Under the pieces are notes generated by a model. That model had not been told where the DNA came from. It was given only the letters and a program-made list of their open reading frames with translations, and searched no databases. Shown in pieces: positions 8,468-17,198 of a DNA stretch of 64,000 nt. The stretch is from Atopobium sp. (GTDB taxonomy: Bacteria; Actinomycetota; Coriobacteriia; Coriobacteriales; Atopobiaceae). The position numbers and the translations under genes were made by a program. The DNA lies in assembly GCA_015258715.1 (NCBI GenBank), contig JABZHR010000005.1, forward strand, positions 1 through 64,000, written 5' to 3'. Numbering within the stretch: the stretch's first letter is position 1; each line of letters opens with the position of its first letter.

Positions 8468-10147
8468 ATGGCAGAGTTTGTCTATCAGATGTACAAGGCC
8501 CGTAAAGCAGTCGGCGAGAAGGTCATTCTTGACGACGTCACTGTCGGCGTGTACCCAGGCGCAAAAATTGGCGTCGTGGGCCCAAACGGCATGGGAAAGT
8601 CTACGCTGCTCAAGGTTATCGCCGGCATGGAAGACGTCTCTAACGGTGAGGCTAAGCTCACCCCAGGTTACACCGTTGGCTTGCTTCAGCAGGAGCCCCC
8701 GCTGGATGAAACCAAAACGGTCAAGGAGAACATTGAGCTCGCCTTCGGTGACCTGCTTGCCAAGATCGCGCGCTTCAACGAGATCGGCGTTGAGATGGGC
8801 AATCCTGACGCTGATTTTGACGCGCTGATGGCAGAGATGGGCCAGCTTCAGACCGAGATTGACGCAGCTAACGGCTGGGACTTGGACAGCCAGCTCTCCC
8901 AGGCCATGGACGCGCTGCAGTGCCCGGATCCAGATTCTTCCGTCACCCATCTCTCTGGTGGCGAGAAACGCCGTGTAGCCCTATGTCGTCTGCTTCTTGA
9001 GGCACCTGACCTGCTGCTTCTTGACGAGCCCACCAACCACCTTGACGCGGAGTCGGTACTCTGGCTCGAGAAGTTCCTGCACGATTACCCCGGCGCCGTC
9101 ATGGCCGTCACGCACGACCGCTACTTCCTCGACGACGTTGCCGAGTGGATCTGCGAGGTTGACCGCGGACAGCTCTATCCTTACGAGGGCAACTACTCAA
9201 CCTACCTGGAGAACAAGGCCGCACGCCTTGAGGCTCAGAACCAGCAGGATGCCAAGCGCGCTAAGAAAATGCGCGCTGAGCTGGAGTGGGTTCGTTCGTC
9301 TCCTAAGGCTCGTCAGGCTAAGAACCGCGCACGTCTTGACCGCTACGAGCAGATGGAAGCAGAGGCTCGCGCGTCCAAGAAGCTCGACTTCACCGAGATC
9401 CAGATTCCTGTTGGTCCGCGCCTGGGCCAGAAGGTCCTGGAGGCCGACCACATCCACAAAGCCTTTGGCGACCGCGTTCTTATCGACGACCTCTCGTTCA
9501 GTTTGCCAAGAAACGGCATTGTTGGCGTGATTGGCCCTAACGGCGTTGGTAAGTCCACGCTGTTCAAGGCTATTGTCGGCCAGGAGGAGCTTACCTCTGG
9601 CACGCTTGAGATTGGCGAGACAGTCCAGATATCTTACGTTGACCAGCTCAGGCAGGGAATCGACCCGGACAAGACTATTTGGGAGGTTGTCTCCGACGGA
9701 AACGACTTTATCAAGGTGGGGGACACGGAGATTCCAAGTCGCGCATATGTGGCCAGCTTCGGCTTTAAAGGACCTGACCAGCAGAAACGCGCTGGCGTCC
9801 TTTCTGGTGGCGAGAGGAACCGTCTAAACCTTGCTCTTACGCTCAAGCAGGGCGGAAACCTCCTGCTTTTGGACGAGCCTACCAACGACCTCGATATTGA
9901 GACGCTGGAAAGCCTTGAGGATGCGCTTGAGCGCTTCCCGGGATGCTCGGTGGTAACCAGCCACGACCGTTGGTTCTTGGACCGCATCGCTACGCACATC
10001 CTTGCGTGGGAGGGCGACGACGAGAACCCAGGTAAATGGTTCTGGTTTGAGGGTAACTTTGAGGCTTACCAGGCCAATCGTATTGAGCGACTTGGTCAGG
10101 AGGCTGCTCGTCCTCATCGTATCCATCGCAAACTTACGCGCGACTAG
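8468..10147 (+). CDS. ettA: ABC-F ATPase, energy-dependent translational throttle protein EttA
   Basis: A 559-residue soluble protein with two ABC domains and no membrane segment. Walker A motifs are GPNGMGKST (about residues 39-47) and GPNGVGKST. The signatures are LSGGEKRR and LSGGERNR, and the Walker B/D-loops are LLLLDEPTNHLD and LLLLDEPTNDLD. A basic linker rich in Arg and Lys lies between the domains (near WVRSSPKARQAKNRARLDRYE-type sequence, about residues 265-305). EttA binds the ribosomal E site and gates the first elongation step according to ATP/ADP. The N-terminal MAEFVYQMYKARK matches the EttA subfamily rather than Uup or resistance ABC-F proteins. AAGGAGG precedes the ATG. A palindrome and a terminator-like hairpin follow the gene, so it is probably monocistronic. 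Confidence 0.95.
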   Translation: MAEFVYQMYKARKAVGEKVILDDVTVGVYPGAKIGVVGPNGMGKSTLLKVIAGMEDVSNGEAKLTPGYTVGLLQQEPPLDETKTVKENIELAFGDLLAKIARFNEIGVEMGNPDADFDALMAEMGQLQTEIDAANGWDLDSQLSQAMDALQCPDPDSSVTHLSGGEKRRVALCRLLLEAPDLLLLDEPTNHLDAESVLWLEKFLHDYPGAVMAVTHDRYFLDDVAEWICEVDRGQLYPYEGNYSTYLENKAARLEAQNQQDAKRAKKMRAELEWVRSSPKARQAKNRARLDRYEQMEAEARASKKLDFTEIQIPVGPRLGQKVLEADHIHKAFGDRVLIDDLSFSLPRNGIVGVIGPNGVGKSTLFKAIVGQEELTSGTLEIGETVQISYVDQLRQGIDPDKTIWEVVSDGNDFIKVGDTEIPSRAYVASFGFKGPDQQKRAGVLSGGERNRLNLALTLKQGGNLLLLDEPTNDLDIETLESLEDALERFPGCSVVTSHDRWFLDRIATHILAWEGDDENPGKWFWFEGNFEAYQANRIERLGQEAARPHRIHRKLTRD

Positions 10148-10184
10148 CGCATAGGTGGTGCAAGAGCAGCGTACGCAAATAGAA

Positions 10185-10209
10185 GATAAAAATAGTAACT
10201 ATTTTTATC
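10185..10209. promoter_or_regulatory. Perfect 25-bp palindrome upstream of ferritin, candidate metal/redox operator
   Basis: GATAAAAATAGT at 10185-10196 and its exact complement at 10198-10209 are separated by one base. Short perfect AT-rich dyads of this size are typical operators for Fur/PerR-class dimers, and the next gene encodes ferritin. It lacks a T run, so it is not a good terminator. The identity of the binding protein is inferred from context only. Confidence 0.5.
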
Positions 10210-10258
10210 ATTAAGATTTTGTGTGACCTGTCTAAGTGACTCACAAGTGGGTATCAAA

Positions 10259-10288
10259 AATGAGAAGTCAAAGGGCTTCTCATTTTTT
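10259..10288 (+). terminator. Hairpin with T tract between ettA and ferritin
   Basis: AATGAGAAG at 10259-10267 pairs with CTTCTCATT at 10276-10284 and runs into six Ts. It probably ends the ettA transcript. It would lie in the ferritin leader if the ferritin promoter sits at the upstream palindrome. Confidence 0.65.
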
Positions 10289-10322
10289 GTGGAAAAGAAA
10301 TGTTATGAGGAAAGAGAAGAAC

Positions 10323-10838
10323 ATGGCACTTGATTCAAGCGTTGGCAACATTCTTAACCAGCAGATTAACAAAGAGTTCTATTCCGCTTATCTGTATCTA
10401 ACCTTTGCAGACTTTTATGAGGAGCAGGGCCTTAAGGGCTTTGCAAACTGGTATGTTATCCAGTCTCAGGAGGAGCTTGCTCACGCACGTATTCTCCGTC
10501 GTTACCTGCTTGATAACGATTGGACTCCAACCATGGAGGCAATTGCAAAGCCTGACCTTACCTTTACCAAGGTAGTTGAGCCAATCAAGGCAGCATACGA
10601 GCACGAGCAGTTCATTACCGCAAGTATTAACGAGTGCTACGCCGTCGCTCAGAAGGCAAATGATTTCCGTACTATGCAACTGCTTGACTGGTACGTTAAG
10701 GAGCAGGGCGAGGAAGAGGCAAATGCTTCCGATCTTCTCAAGGCAGTCGAGCTCTTTGGTGGAGATCCAAAGAACCTGTATGACCTTGACCGCGAGAACG
10801 CTGCTCGCGTCTTTGTCGCTCCAACTATGCCAATGTAA
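10323..10838 (+). CDS. ftnA: Ferritin (non-heme iron storage)
   Basis: A 171-residue ferritin that oxidises Fe(II) and stores it as a mineral in a 24-subunit shell. An upstream in-frame start at 10236 is rejected. ATG 10323 has AGGAAAGAGAAG before it and gives the normal ferritin N-terminus MALDSSVGNILNQQ. Ferroxidase ligands are recognisable: Glu in NKEFYSAY, the ExxH motif in SQEELAHARI, and glutamates in KEQGEEEANASD. The length is normal for bacterial FtnA and there is no heme-binding Met typical of bacterioferritin. A perfect palindrome lies 114-138 bases upstream and may mediate iron or peroxide control. The downstream gene is on the opposite strand. Confidence 0.95.
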   Translation: MALDSSVGNILNQQINKEFYSAYLYLTFADFYEEQGLKGFANWYVIQSQEELAHARILRRYLLDNDWTPTMEAIAKPDLTFTKVVEPIKAAYEHEQFITASINECYAVAQKANDFRTMQLLDWYVKEQGEEEANASDLLKAVELFGGDPKNLYDLDRENAARVFVAPTMPM

Positions 10839-10875
10839 GCAGCGGCTTGCACGCAGCTTGTACGCAACTTATACG

Positions 10876-11781
10876 CTAGAGCGGAGTTTCAATAGCCTCT
10901 GATTTGTTTGAAGAGGCGCCTGATAGCTCAGCAAAGATGGCACCGCCTATGATGCAGGCGGTGCCTATTATTTTGAGAAGACCAAAGGGCTCGCCAAGGA
11001 TAAGTGCCGAGAAAATAACTGCAGATAGTGGCTCAAGGTAGCCAAAGACTGCCACGCGCTGAACAGGAATCTTGGTAAGTTGTGGGAAATACAAAAATGA
11101 TCCAAGGCCTGTGTTAAAGAGACCGATGGTCAGAACGGCCAGCCAGTTTACCGACGCTGGATTTGCGGGCAGTTCAATGCCATGGAATACAACAGTAACC
11201 AGAGCAACAATAGCGCAGCCAATGCCCAGCTGAATGCTGGTACCTTCAATACCAGAAACATCTTTGAGTTGCCTGTTACAAATAACCATGACGGCATAAA
11301 GAACAGCAGAGAGAGCGCCTAGAAGAAGACCAACTGGCGAGAGGTTCAGTCCAACTCCATAGCCAATAATAAGAGCAGCTCCAATAACAACTACAAGAAA
11401 TCCAAGTATCTTTTTAGCAGTGAGTTTCTCGCCAAATAAAAGGGGAGAGAGCGCCATTACAATAACGGGTCCGCAGTAGTACTCAAGCGTTGCAATACCA
11501 ACGCCTACCAGGTGGTACGCCTCAAAAAGGAAGGTCCACTGAAGACCCAAGGCAATGCCTGATCCAATGAGCGCCTGGAAGTCCTTGGGGTAGTTTTGAA
11601 TGGTAAAAGCTTCTTTATGCACAAGCTTAACCGCGAGCAAAAAGAGCGTGCCCAAAAGCATACGGAAGAAGACAATTTGGTAGCTAGGAAGATTGATAAA
11701 GCTAGCAACGATTCCGTTAGAACCGCAGATGATAAGCGCAATTAGGTAGAGCACGGTAGGTTTAAATGTGGCGTCTCTCAT
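10876..11781 (-). CDS. EamA/DMT-family transporter
   Basis: A 301-residue integral membrane protein with about ten helices arranged as two EamA repeats of five. It begins at MRDATFKPTVLYLIALIICGSNG. Members export amino acids, nucleosides or other metabolites, and the substrate cannot be read from sequence. The start lies only 3 bases after the stop codon of the upstream L-asparaginase gene, so the two form an operon. That context makes an amino-acid-related cargo plausible but unproven. Near the 3' end the coding strand contains a perfect GGCACCGCCT hairpin at 10939-10965. This may moonlight as a terminator for the convergent ferritin transcript. Confidence 0.85.
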   Translation of the reverse strand: MRDATFKPTVLYLIALIICGSNGIVASFINLPSYQIVFFRMLLGTLFLLAVKLVHKEAFTIQNYPKDFQALIGSGIALGLQWTFLFEAYHLVGVGIATLEYYCGPVIVMALSPLLFGEKLTAKKILGFLVVVIGAALIIGYGVGLNLSPVGLLLGALSAVLYAVMVICNRQLKDVSGIEGTSIQLGIGCAIVALVTVVFHGIELPANPASVNWLAVLTIGLFNTGLGSFLYFPQLTKIPVQRVAVFGYLEPLSAVIFSALILGEPFGLLKIIGTACIIGGAIFAELSGASSNKSEAIETPL

Positions 11782-11784
11782 CGG

Positions 11785-12807
11785 CTACTCGCAAATTTCT
11801 GTATCCACGGACTGTGGAATTCTGTCGTTACAAATTACCTGGTAGAACAGTTTTTCTTGCTCTCGTTGATCGGAGGTCTGACCAAGCATCCACATAGTTT
11901 TTGCAACCAGGGCTTCGGTAGTCATATCGTCTCCAGAGAGAACGCCGGGCATATCTTGATAGGTTCTACCGACCTCATATACACCCAGGTCAAGACCCTC
12001 TTCAGGAACTTGTGTGGTAATAACTACAGTGCGACCAGACGTAATCCAATCGGTGATAGCTTCCTCAAAAGAGCCGTCGTATGAGGGGATGCCGCCAATA
12101 CCAAAGGTTTCAAGCACAATGGCGTCGTAGTCATTCTTCAGAAGGTAGAAGATAGATGGATTAAGCTCAGGGGTCAGTTTAAGCACAATGACACGCGTAT
12201 TGAGCGTTTCATAGGTTGTAAGACCGCCATCTACCTGCTCTTCATTTGGCGCACTACGAATAATCTTGTTGCCACGGATATGGGCAAGCGGTGGATAATT
12301 CATGCTCGTAAATGCATTGAAGCTCAGTGTGCGCTGTTTATGAGCGCGGGTGCCGGCAATAACCTCGTTGCCAAAAACCACCACGACTCCGGCGCTTCTG
12401 TCGTCGAGCGCGTAGAGAACGGAGTGGTAGAGGTTAAGTTTGGCGTCGGTAAACGGATTTGCCATTGGCTGTTGAGAGCCTGTGAGCACAATGGGTTTCT
12501 CGCTATTTTGAATGAGGTAGGAGAGGGCAGCGGCGGTATATGCCATGGTATCGGTGCCGTGAAGGATAATAAAGCCGTCGTAGGCATCATACGACTCAAT
12601 AATGGCGTTTCTGATCTGAAGCCAGTTTTGAGGACGCATATTGGTGCTATCGATATTCATGACTTGTTTGAAATCAAATTCGCAGAGGTCATGAACAAGA
12701 GGGACGTTGGCTAAAAGCTCTTCTCCTGAAAGTGAGGGAGCCAAGCCCGATTCAGTGGAAACAGAAGCAATAGTTCCTCCTGTTGCCATCAGTAAAAGTT
12801 TCTTCAC
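11785..12807 (-). CDS. ansA: Type I L-asparaginase
   Basis: A 340-residue enzyme that hydrolyses L-asparagine to aspartate and ammonia. The frame is open further upstream, but GTG 12807 is chosen: GGGGGA lies just before it and translation from there begins directly with VKKLLLMATGGTIAS. Catalytic threonine motifs are ATGGTIAS (about residues 8-15) and LHGTDTMAYTA. GSQQP and GTRAHKQR supply other conserved active-site residues. No signal peptide is present, so it is the cytoplasmic type. It is the first gene of a two-gene operon with the EamA transporter, 3 bases apart. Glutaminase side activity is common in the family. The annotation is firm. Confidence 0.93.
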   Translation of the reverse strand: MKKLLLMATGGTIASVSTESGLAPSLSGEELLANVPLVHDLCEFDFKQVMNIDSTNMRPQNWLQIRNAIIESYDAYDGFIILHGTDTMAYTAAALSYLIQNSEKPIVLTGSQQPMANPFTDAKLNLYHSVLYALDDRSAGVVVVFGNEVIAGTRAHKQRTLSFNAFTSMNYPPLAHIRGNKIIRSAPNEEQVDGGLTTYETLNTRVIVLKLTPELNPSIFYLLKNDYDAIVLETFGIGGIPSYDGSFEEAITDWITSGRTVVITTQVPEEGLDLGVYEVGRTYQDMPGVLSGDDMTTEALVAKTMWMLGQTSDQREQEKLFYQVICNDRIPQSVDTEICE

Positions 12808-12957
12808 ACGTCCCCCATGAACTCCAATTGTGCAGACTTTACAGAAAATAAGTCTGTATAGCGCTTTATTGTAACGGGATAGATGCTTTTCAAGGCGAGA
12901 AAAGCAAAGTCGGTGTATTCTTTTTTTGGTAAACGAATCTTTTAGCAAGGATTGTTG

Positions 12958-13431
12958 ATGGCAGAGAACAACCTCTTTGGTTTTGGTAAGAAAAAGCGTC
13001 CAGCTCAGGTTCCACCTACTGTCTCCCGTAATGGGGAGTCTTCTACTTCGCCACGTGCGGTACGAGGTCGTCACGCAGCTGTTGGAAGCCGCGCTCAGGC
13101 GCAGCGCAGGATGACGCAAGATCGCCCAACAAATCCCGTTAACCATGCCCGTGCAGATGCCGCCCGTGCACGTGGTCGAGCAAGAACTGCTTACGGCAAT
13201 CACTATGGCACGCTCAACCCCAGAGATGAAGCTCAGGCAGCATATGCGGCTAGAAGACGTCGTTCTTCTCGCATGAAGCTGGGTCGTGTGGCGCTTGCGG
13301 TATTGCTTGCAGCCATCATCTTGTGGGTAGTGTTTACGCTGGTAAGTTCATGTAGCCCAGGAGGCGCTTTTGCGCATGCTCAGGCACTTGACCCTACCGT
13401 TACCCTGACTGGCTCTGTTAAGGTCGGATAG
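12958..13431 (+). CDS. Small basic single-pass membrane protein of unknown function
   Basis: 157 residues from ATG 12958, preceded by AAGG. The first 105 residues are strongly basic, rich in Arg, Ala and Gln, and probably disordered. One transmembrane helix follows (VALAVLLAAIILWVVFTLV, about residues 107-125) and then a short tail, SSCSPGGAFAHAQALD. The charge distribution puts the basic N-terminus in the cytoplasm, where it could contact nucleic acid or anionic lipid. No named domain was recognised. It diverges from ansA and converges on the GH25 gene 48 bases away. It may be a lineage-specific envelope protein. Confidence 0.65.
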   Translation: MAENNLFGFGKKKRPAQVPPTVSRNGESSTSPRAVRGRHAAVGSRAQAQRRMTQDRPTNPVNHARADAARARGRARTAYGNHYGTLNPRDEAQAAYAARRRRSSRMKLGRVALAVLLAAIILWVVFTLVSSCSPGGAFAHAQALDPTVTLTGSVKVG

Positions 13432-13478
13432 CCTTTTGAACTGCGTCGCGTTTAGCATTTGTGGCGGGCGTGTGAGCT

Positions 13479-14441
13479 CTACTTTGGGCTCTTGCTTGTA
13501 GAGACGCGTGAGAAGTCTAAATTCAAATCAACTGAACCGGTAATACCTTCAACTTGTCCTGTTGAGGTGTATTGCCATATCAAAAAGTTAAAGTTTACGT
13601 CTGGTTGATCAACGTATTGTGCCAGCCAAATAGGCTCGTCAAGCGAGACCAGGTCAAAGCGATTTAGATCAACTTTGTTGCCATATACAATAACGCGGTA
13701 TCCCGCTTCTTGAATAGTGGTGCAAAACGCGCGCGCAATTGCGTTAGTTTCTGCGGGGGAAAGGTTGTCGGCGCGACCGCTGTAATCGGGAGAAGGCTCC
13801 AGATCAAACGCAACAGGAAGAGCAAGCTTTGTAACTCCTGCTTCCCGTAACTGCTGCAGAACAAAAGCTGCCTCCTCGCGAGCTTCTTCCACGTTAATAG
13901 CCTGCGAGAAGAAGTACACACCTACATCAAGACCAGCGCTTTGCGCACCCTTTAGATTGGTCTCAAACAGCTCATCCGCGTGAATACTACCCTCGGTGGA
14001 GCCGCGGTAGCCAATGCGAAGCATGGCAAACTGAATGTTATCGGCAGCAACGGCCTCCCAGTCAATAAACCCCTGGTGAGAAGAGACGTCAACGCCCGTG
14101 CGTGTGAGCTCTTCTCCGTCCACCACATAATGCGCACGTCCCGTTGCATCATAGGTGAGGTTTTCCCACTCATAGGGGACTTCGTTTTTGATAATCAGGT
14201 TGTTGTCAAAAGAGAGGGAGAAAAGTCCCTGGCACGATTGCAACAATGCCAGCACAAATACAATGGCCAGCGTAATGAGTCCCCAGGTAACAACAGGATT
14301 ATTCTGGGAATTTTGCTCAAGTATATGCATCGCCCGCTGCTTACGTTTTGAAGCGTTTGCAGAAGCAGGTGTATGTTTAGTTTTAGAACGAGTCGTAGAG
14401 TTTCTCGTTTTCTTGCTTTTATGTGAGCTCTTAAAAATCAC
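13479..14441 (-). CDS. Membrane-anchored GH25 lysozyme (muramidase)
   Basis: 320 residues with a basic cytoplasmic N-terminus, one membrane helix (about residues 50-70, VTWGLITLAIVFVLALL) and an extracytoplasmic GH25 domain from about residue 112 to the end. Family motifs are GVDVSSHQGFIDW, AMLRIGYRGSTEG, the catalytic DxE in AFDLEPSPD, IWLAQYV and WQYTSTGQVEGI. GH25 enzymes cut the beta-1,4 bond between MurNAc and GlcNAc in peptidoglycan, so a role in wall remodelling is likely. The GTG start overlaps the TGA of the upstream DUF1846 gene in a GTGA arrangement, implying translational coupling. This is an odd pairing of a cytosolic and a wall enzyme. The 3' end faces the small basic protein gene. 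Confidence 0.9.
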   Translation of the reverse strand: MIFKSSHKSKKTRNSTTRSKTKHTPASANASKRKQRAMHILEQNSQNNPVVTWGLITLAIVFVLALLQSCQGLFSLSFDNNLIIKNEVPYEWENLTYDATGRAHYVVDGEELTRTGVDVSSHQGFIDWEAVAADNIQFAMLRIGYRGSTEGSIHADELFETNLKGAQSAGLDVGVYFFSQAINVEEAREEAAFVLQQLREAGVTKLALPVAFDLEPSPDYSGRADNLSPAETNAIARAFCTTIQEAGYRVIVYGNKVDLNRFDLVSLDEPIWLAQYVDQPDVNFNFLIWQYTSTGQVEGITGSVDLNLDFSRVSTSKSPK

Positions 14442-15919
14442 TGGTGAAAGAATTGTCCTTGTTCAAAAATTGGCTCGCAACACACGTTAATGCCCAGCTT
14501 GTGATAGATGGACTCGTCATCGCTTGGAATAATTGACGAGAAATACGCGTCGCATCCATGGAGTAGTTGGGTGGCATCAACGGCTTTTCCGGCCAATGGA
14601 TTGGTGATTGAGCTGATAGAGAGTGCAATAAGCATCTCGTCAGCACAGAGGCTGGTGCGAGCCAGCTTAAAGTTGTTCTCTTTTAGTGCGCAAATAGGCC
14701 TTAAAACCTCATCCGAGACAATAAACGTCTTCTTCTCAATACCAACTACGTATTTGAGGGCGTTGAGCAAAAGCGACGCTGGCGCACCTAAAAGCTCCGA
14801 AGTCTTGCCGGTAATAATGGTGCCGTCAGGCATAACCATAGCGCCCGCAAGCTTTCCTGTCTCTTCTGCTTTATGCAAACAAGCTGCATGAGCTGGCGAG
14901 AAGTTCTGGTCAACGTTAACGTCTTTCATCAAGAGATTAATCTTTGTGAGTTCACGCTCACCCATGCCCGTACGCTCGAGTTTCTCGGCAGCCCTAAACC
15001 ACCTGCGTACAATCTCTGCCTTGGAAGCTTCCTGGCAAACCTCATCATCAATAATGCAGTTGCCAACCATATTGACGCCCATATCGGTTGGAGACTGATA
15101 GGGGCTTGTGCCCGCGATTTTCTCCATCATGGCCTTGAGTACTGGGAAAGCCTCAACGTCGCGGTTGTAGTTAACGGTAACTTTGCCGTGAGCTTCAAGG
15201 TGATATGGATCGATGATGTTGTTGTCGCCCAAGTCTGCTGTAGCTGCCTCGTAGGCAACGTTTACGGGGTGCTTGAGCGGAAGGTTCCAAACGGGGAACG
15301 TCTCAAACTTTGCATAACCTGCGCGGACTCCACGGGCGTTCTCGTTGTAGAGCTGCGAGAGGCAGACAGCAAGCTTGCCTGAGCCAGGACCAGGTGCTGT
15401 TACAACTACCAGAGGATGCGTAGTCTTTACGTACTCGTTTTTACCGTAGCCCTCCGCCGAGACGATCAGGTCAATATTGGAGGGGTAACCCTCAATGGGG
15501 TAGTGGCGGTACACGGCAATGCCCATGTTTTCTAGGCGCGCACGATAGGCCTTTGCCTTTGGCTGACCAGAGTACTGCGTAATGACAACGCCGCCAATGG
15601 CAAGGCCGCGAGCACGGAAGATGTCCATAAGCCTCAGCACGTCATCGGCATAGGTAACGCCAATGTCGCTTCTACGCTTGCCGTTTTCAATATCGTTTGC
15701 ATTGATGGCAAAGACAACCTCTGCCTCGTGAGCAAGCTGCTGAAGCATTTGAGCTTTTGCATCTGGAGCAAATCCAGGGAGGATGCGAGAAGCGTGGTTG
15801 TCGTCGAGCAGTTTACCGCCAAACTCAAGGTAGAGCTTGCCGCCAAATTCACTGATACGCTGGTGGATTCGATCCGCCTGCATAGTGATGTACTTCTCGT
15901 TATCAAAGCCGATACGCAT
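14438..15919 (-). CDS. DUF1846 family protein
   Basis: 493 residues starting at ATG 15919, where AGGAGG sits 3 bases upstream. The frame extends five codons further, but without a better signal. The protein matches the DUF1846 family, whose role is not established. It begins MRIGFDNEKYITMQADRI, contains a glycine-rich P-loop-like APGPGSGKLAVCLSQLY segment (about residues 177-193), and conserved YPIEGYPSNIDLIVS and TDMGVNMVGNCI blocks. The glycine-rich motif suggests nucleotide or phosphate binding. No signal peptide or membrane helix is seen, so it is cytosolic. It is co-transcribed with the GH25 lysozyme through a 4-base overlap. Confidence 0.85.
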   Translation of the reverse strand: MRIGFDNEKYITMQADRIHQRISEFGGKLYLEFGGKLLDDNHASRILPGFAPDAKAQMLQQLAHEAEVVFAINANDIENGKRRSDIGVTYADDVLRLMDIFRARGLAIGGVVITQYSGQPKAKAYRARLENMGIAVYRHYPIEGYPSNIDLIVSAEGYGKNEYVKTTHPLVVVTAPGPGSGKLAVCLSQLYNENARGVRAGYAKFETFPVWNLPLKHPVNVAYEAATADLGDNNIIDPYHLEAHGKVTVNYNRDVEAFPVLKAMMEKIAGTSPYQSPTDMGVNMVGNCIIDDEVCQEASKAEIVRRWFRAAEKLERTGMGERELTKINLLMKDVNVDQNFSPAHAACLHKAEETGKLAGAMVMPDGTIITGKTSELLGAPASLLLNALKYVVGIEKKTFIVSDEVLRPICALKENNFKLARTSLCADEMLIALSISSITNPLAGKAVDATQLLHGCDAYFSSIIPSDDESIYHKLGINVCCEPIFEQGQFFHQ

Positions 15920-16023
15920 GCGTCCTCCTGCCAAGATTTACTGTAGAAATTGTATCATCAAGCGCAGACTTCCTATACGCTATAAGCTATACAGAAAACA
16001 AATAAACAACCAAGGAGTTGTGT

Positions 16024-16473
16024 ATGGATAGCAAGTTTTCACAAACACCTTCTCGTGGCGAGAAGTTCAAAGAGCTGGCACTGAGTGCCTTGCGTGCATT
16101 TGGTTATGGTTGTCTTACAGCAGCTGGAATGAGTGCTGTTATCTTCGCATTTGCGTACTTTACCAGCGGTATGGATATGTTTACGGGCATCGACTGGGTG
16201 CGCCGTGTTATGTACGTCATTTCTTCTTTGGGAATTATTGCTTGCGGCGTTGGTCTGCTCTTTAGTGGAAAAGAGTACGAGGACCGTCAGATGGGCTTTA
16301 CGCGCGATATTGATGACCCCATCAGCCTTAAAGAAGGAAAGCTTGATCCTCGTATTTCAAAAATCGAGACCAATCACCTTTCTTGGCAGGCAGCAATCCT
16401 TTATGCCTCAATTGGTATGTTTGTAGTTACCACTATCTTTGACGAGGTTATGAGCCACACCTTCTTGATGTAG
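16024..16473 (+). CDS. Three-helix membrane protein of unknown function
   Basis: 149 residues from ATG 16024 with AAGGAG upstream. Predicted helices lie at about residues 26-47 (GCLTAAGMSAVIFAFAYFT), 60-80 (VMYVISSLGIIACGVGLLF) and 120-140 (AAILYASIGMFVVTTIF). The cytoplasmic loop between helices 2 and 3 is charged. No conserved catalytic motif was recognised. It diverges from the DUF1846 operon and converges on the Pth2-type gene. The ribosome binding site and codon usage support a real gene. Confidence 0.7.
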   Translation: MDSKFSQTPSRGEKFKELALSALRAFGYGCLTAAGMSAVIFAFAYFTSGMDMFTGIDWVRRVMYVISSLGIIACGVGLLFSGKEYEDRQMGFTRDIDDPISLKEGKLDPRISKIETNHLSWQAAILYASIGMFVVTTIFDEVMSHTFLM

Positions 16474-16540
16474 GTATCCTCGTCTGGACAGAGACAACTT
16501 ACTAGGACAGTGGTGGCTTGCTAGTACGGAGGTAGAGCGC

Positions 16541-16981
16541 CTAGTATAAAGGCAGCTCGCCCGTTAACGGATCAATATCTTCTGCAGCCAGTGGCTCAAA
16601 TGCCAGGCAGGTAAATGTTGGTTCTCCATGGAACTCGGTAAAGCCCGCGTCCCTAATAAGGGCCACGACAAAACCACGAGCTTTTCCCTCGACAGCAAGC
16701 TCAAGCAACGCTTCTTCAGAATCAACATAGACACATACTTTTGCAACGCCAGCATCAAACCAGTTAGTGATTGCAGAGGTATCTTCGTCAGCATGGTCCA
16801 AATAGACCCAATTCTGATCATCGGTAACACGAACCTGATCAAGTCGACGCTCTTTTGCAAGTGCCATCAGCGTGGCTTCAACACATGCATGGCTTGCCTG
16901 AGCGGCAATTTTACCTTTTCGCATCTTAAGATCGCGACGAATAACAATCATTTGTTTTGATTTATATGAAGAACTTGGCAT
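16541..16981 (-). CDS. PTH2-family peptidyl-tRNA hydrolase
   Basis: 146 residues from ATG 16981, preceded by AGAAAGG. The 34 upstream codons of open frame look non-native. The sequence carries the Pth2 signature IVIRRDLKMRKGKIAAQASH with the conserved Lys and the GKxAAQxxHA core, then the VALIRDAGFTEFHGEPTFT block and a terminal IDPLTGELPLY. PTH2 enzymes release peptides from prematurely dropped peptidyl-tRNA and are the standard form in archaea and eukaryotes. They are sporadic in bacteria. The classical bacterial Pth is also in this window at 50718-51299, so the two non-homologous enzymes coexist. A role on a related ester or as an accessory hydrolase is possible. Confidence 0.82.
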   Translation of the reverse strand: MPSSSYKSKQMIVIRRDLKMRKGKIAAQASHACVEATLMALAKERRLDQVRVTDDQNWVYLDHADEDTSAITNWFDAGVAKVCVYVDSEEALLELAVEGKARGFVVALIRDAGFTEFHGEPTFTCLAFEPLAAEDIDPLTGELPLY

Positions 16982-17198
16982 GAAAAACCTTTCTAGAAAC
17001 TGACTGCTAAGTGTACCATTCACGGCTTTCCGATTTTTGTCGCAAGTAAATCTCGAAGGATCAAAAAGGCTCTCTAAAACCAAGAGCGGCGAGAAGAACG
17101 TTGAATGTTCAGCTTGTTACATCAATAAGTTAAATAACGGCACCTGAGTAGAAAGTTGATTCTTGTCTATGTTGCTATGGTTGACTGAGGAGGTGTCT

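Noticed and set aside
12808..13203. 132-residue N-terminal extension of the asparaginase
   Set aside because: The extension has no asparaginase similarity and would overlap the divergent gene at 12958; GTG 12807 has a ribosome binding site.
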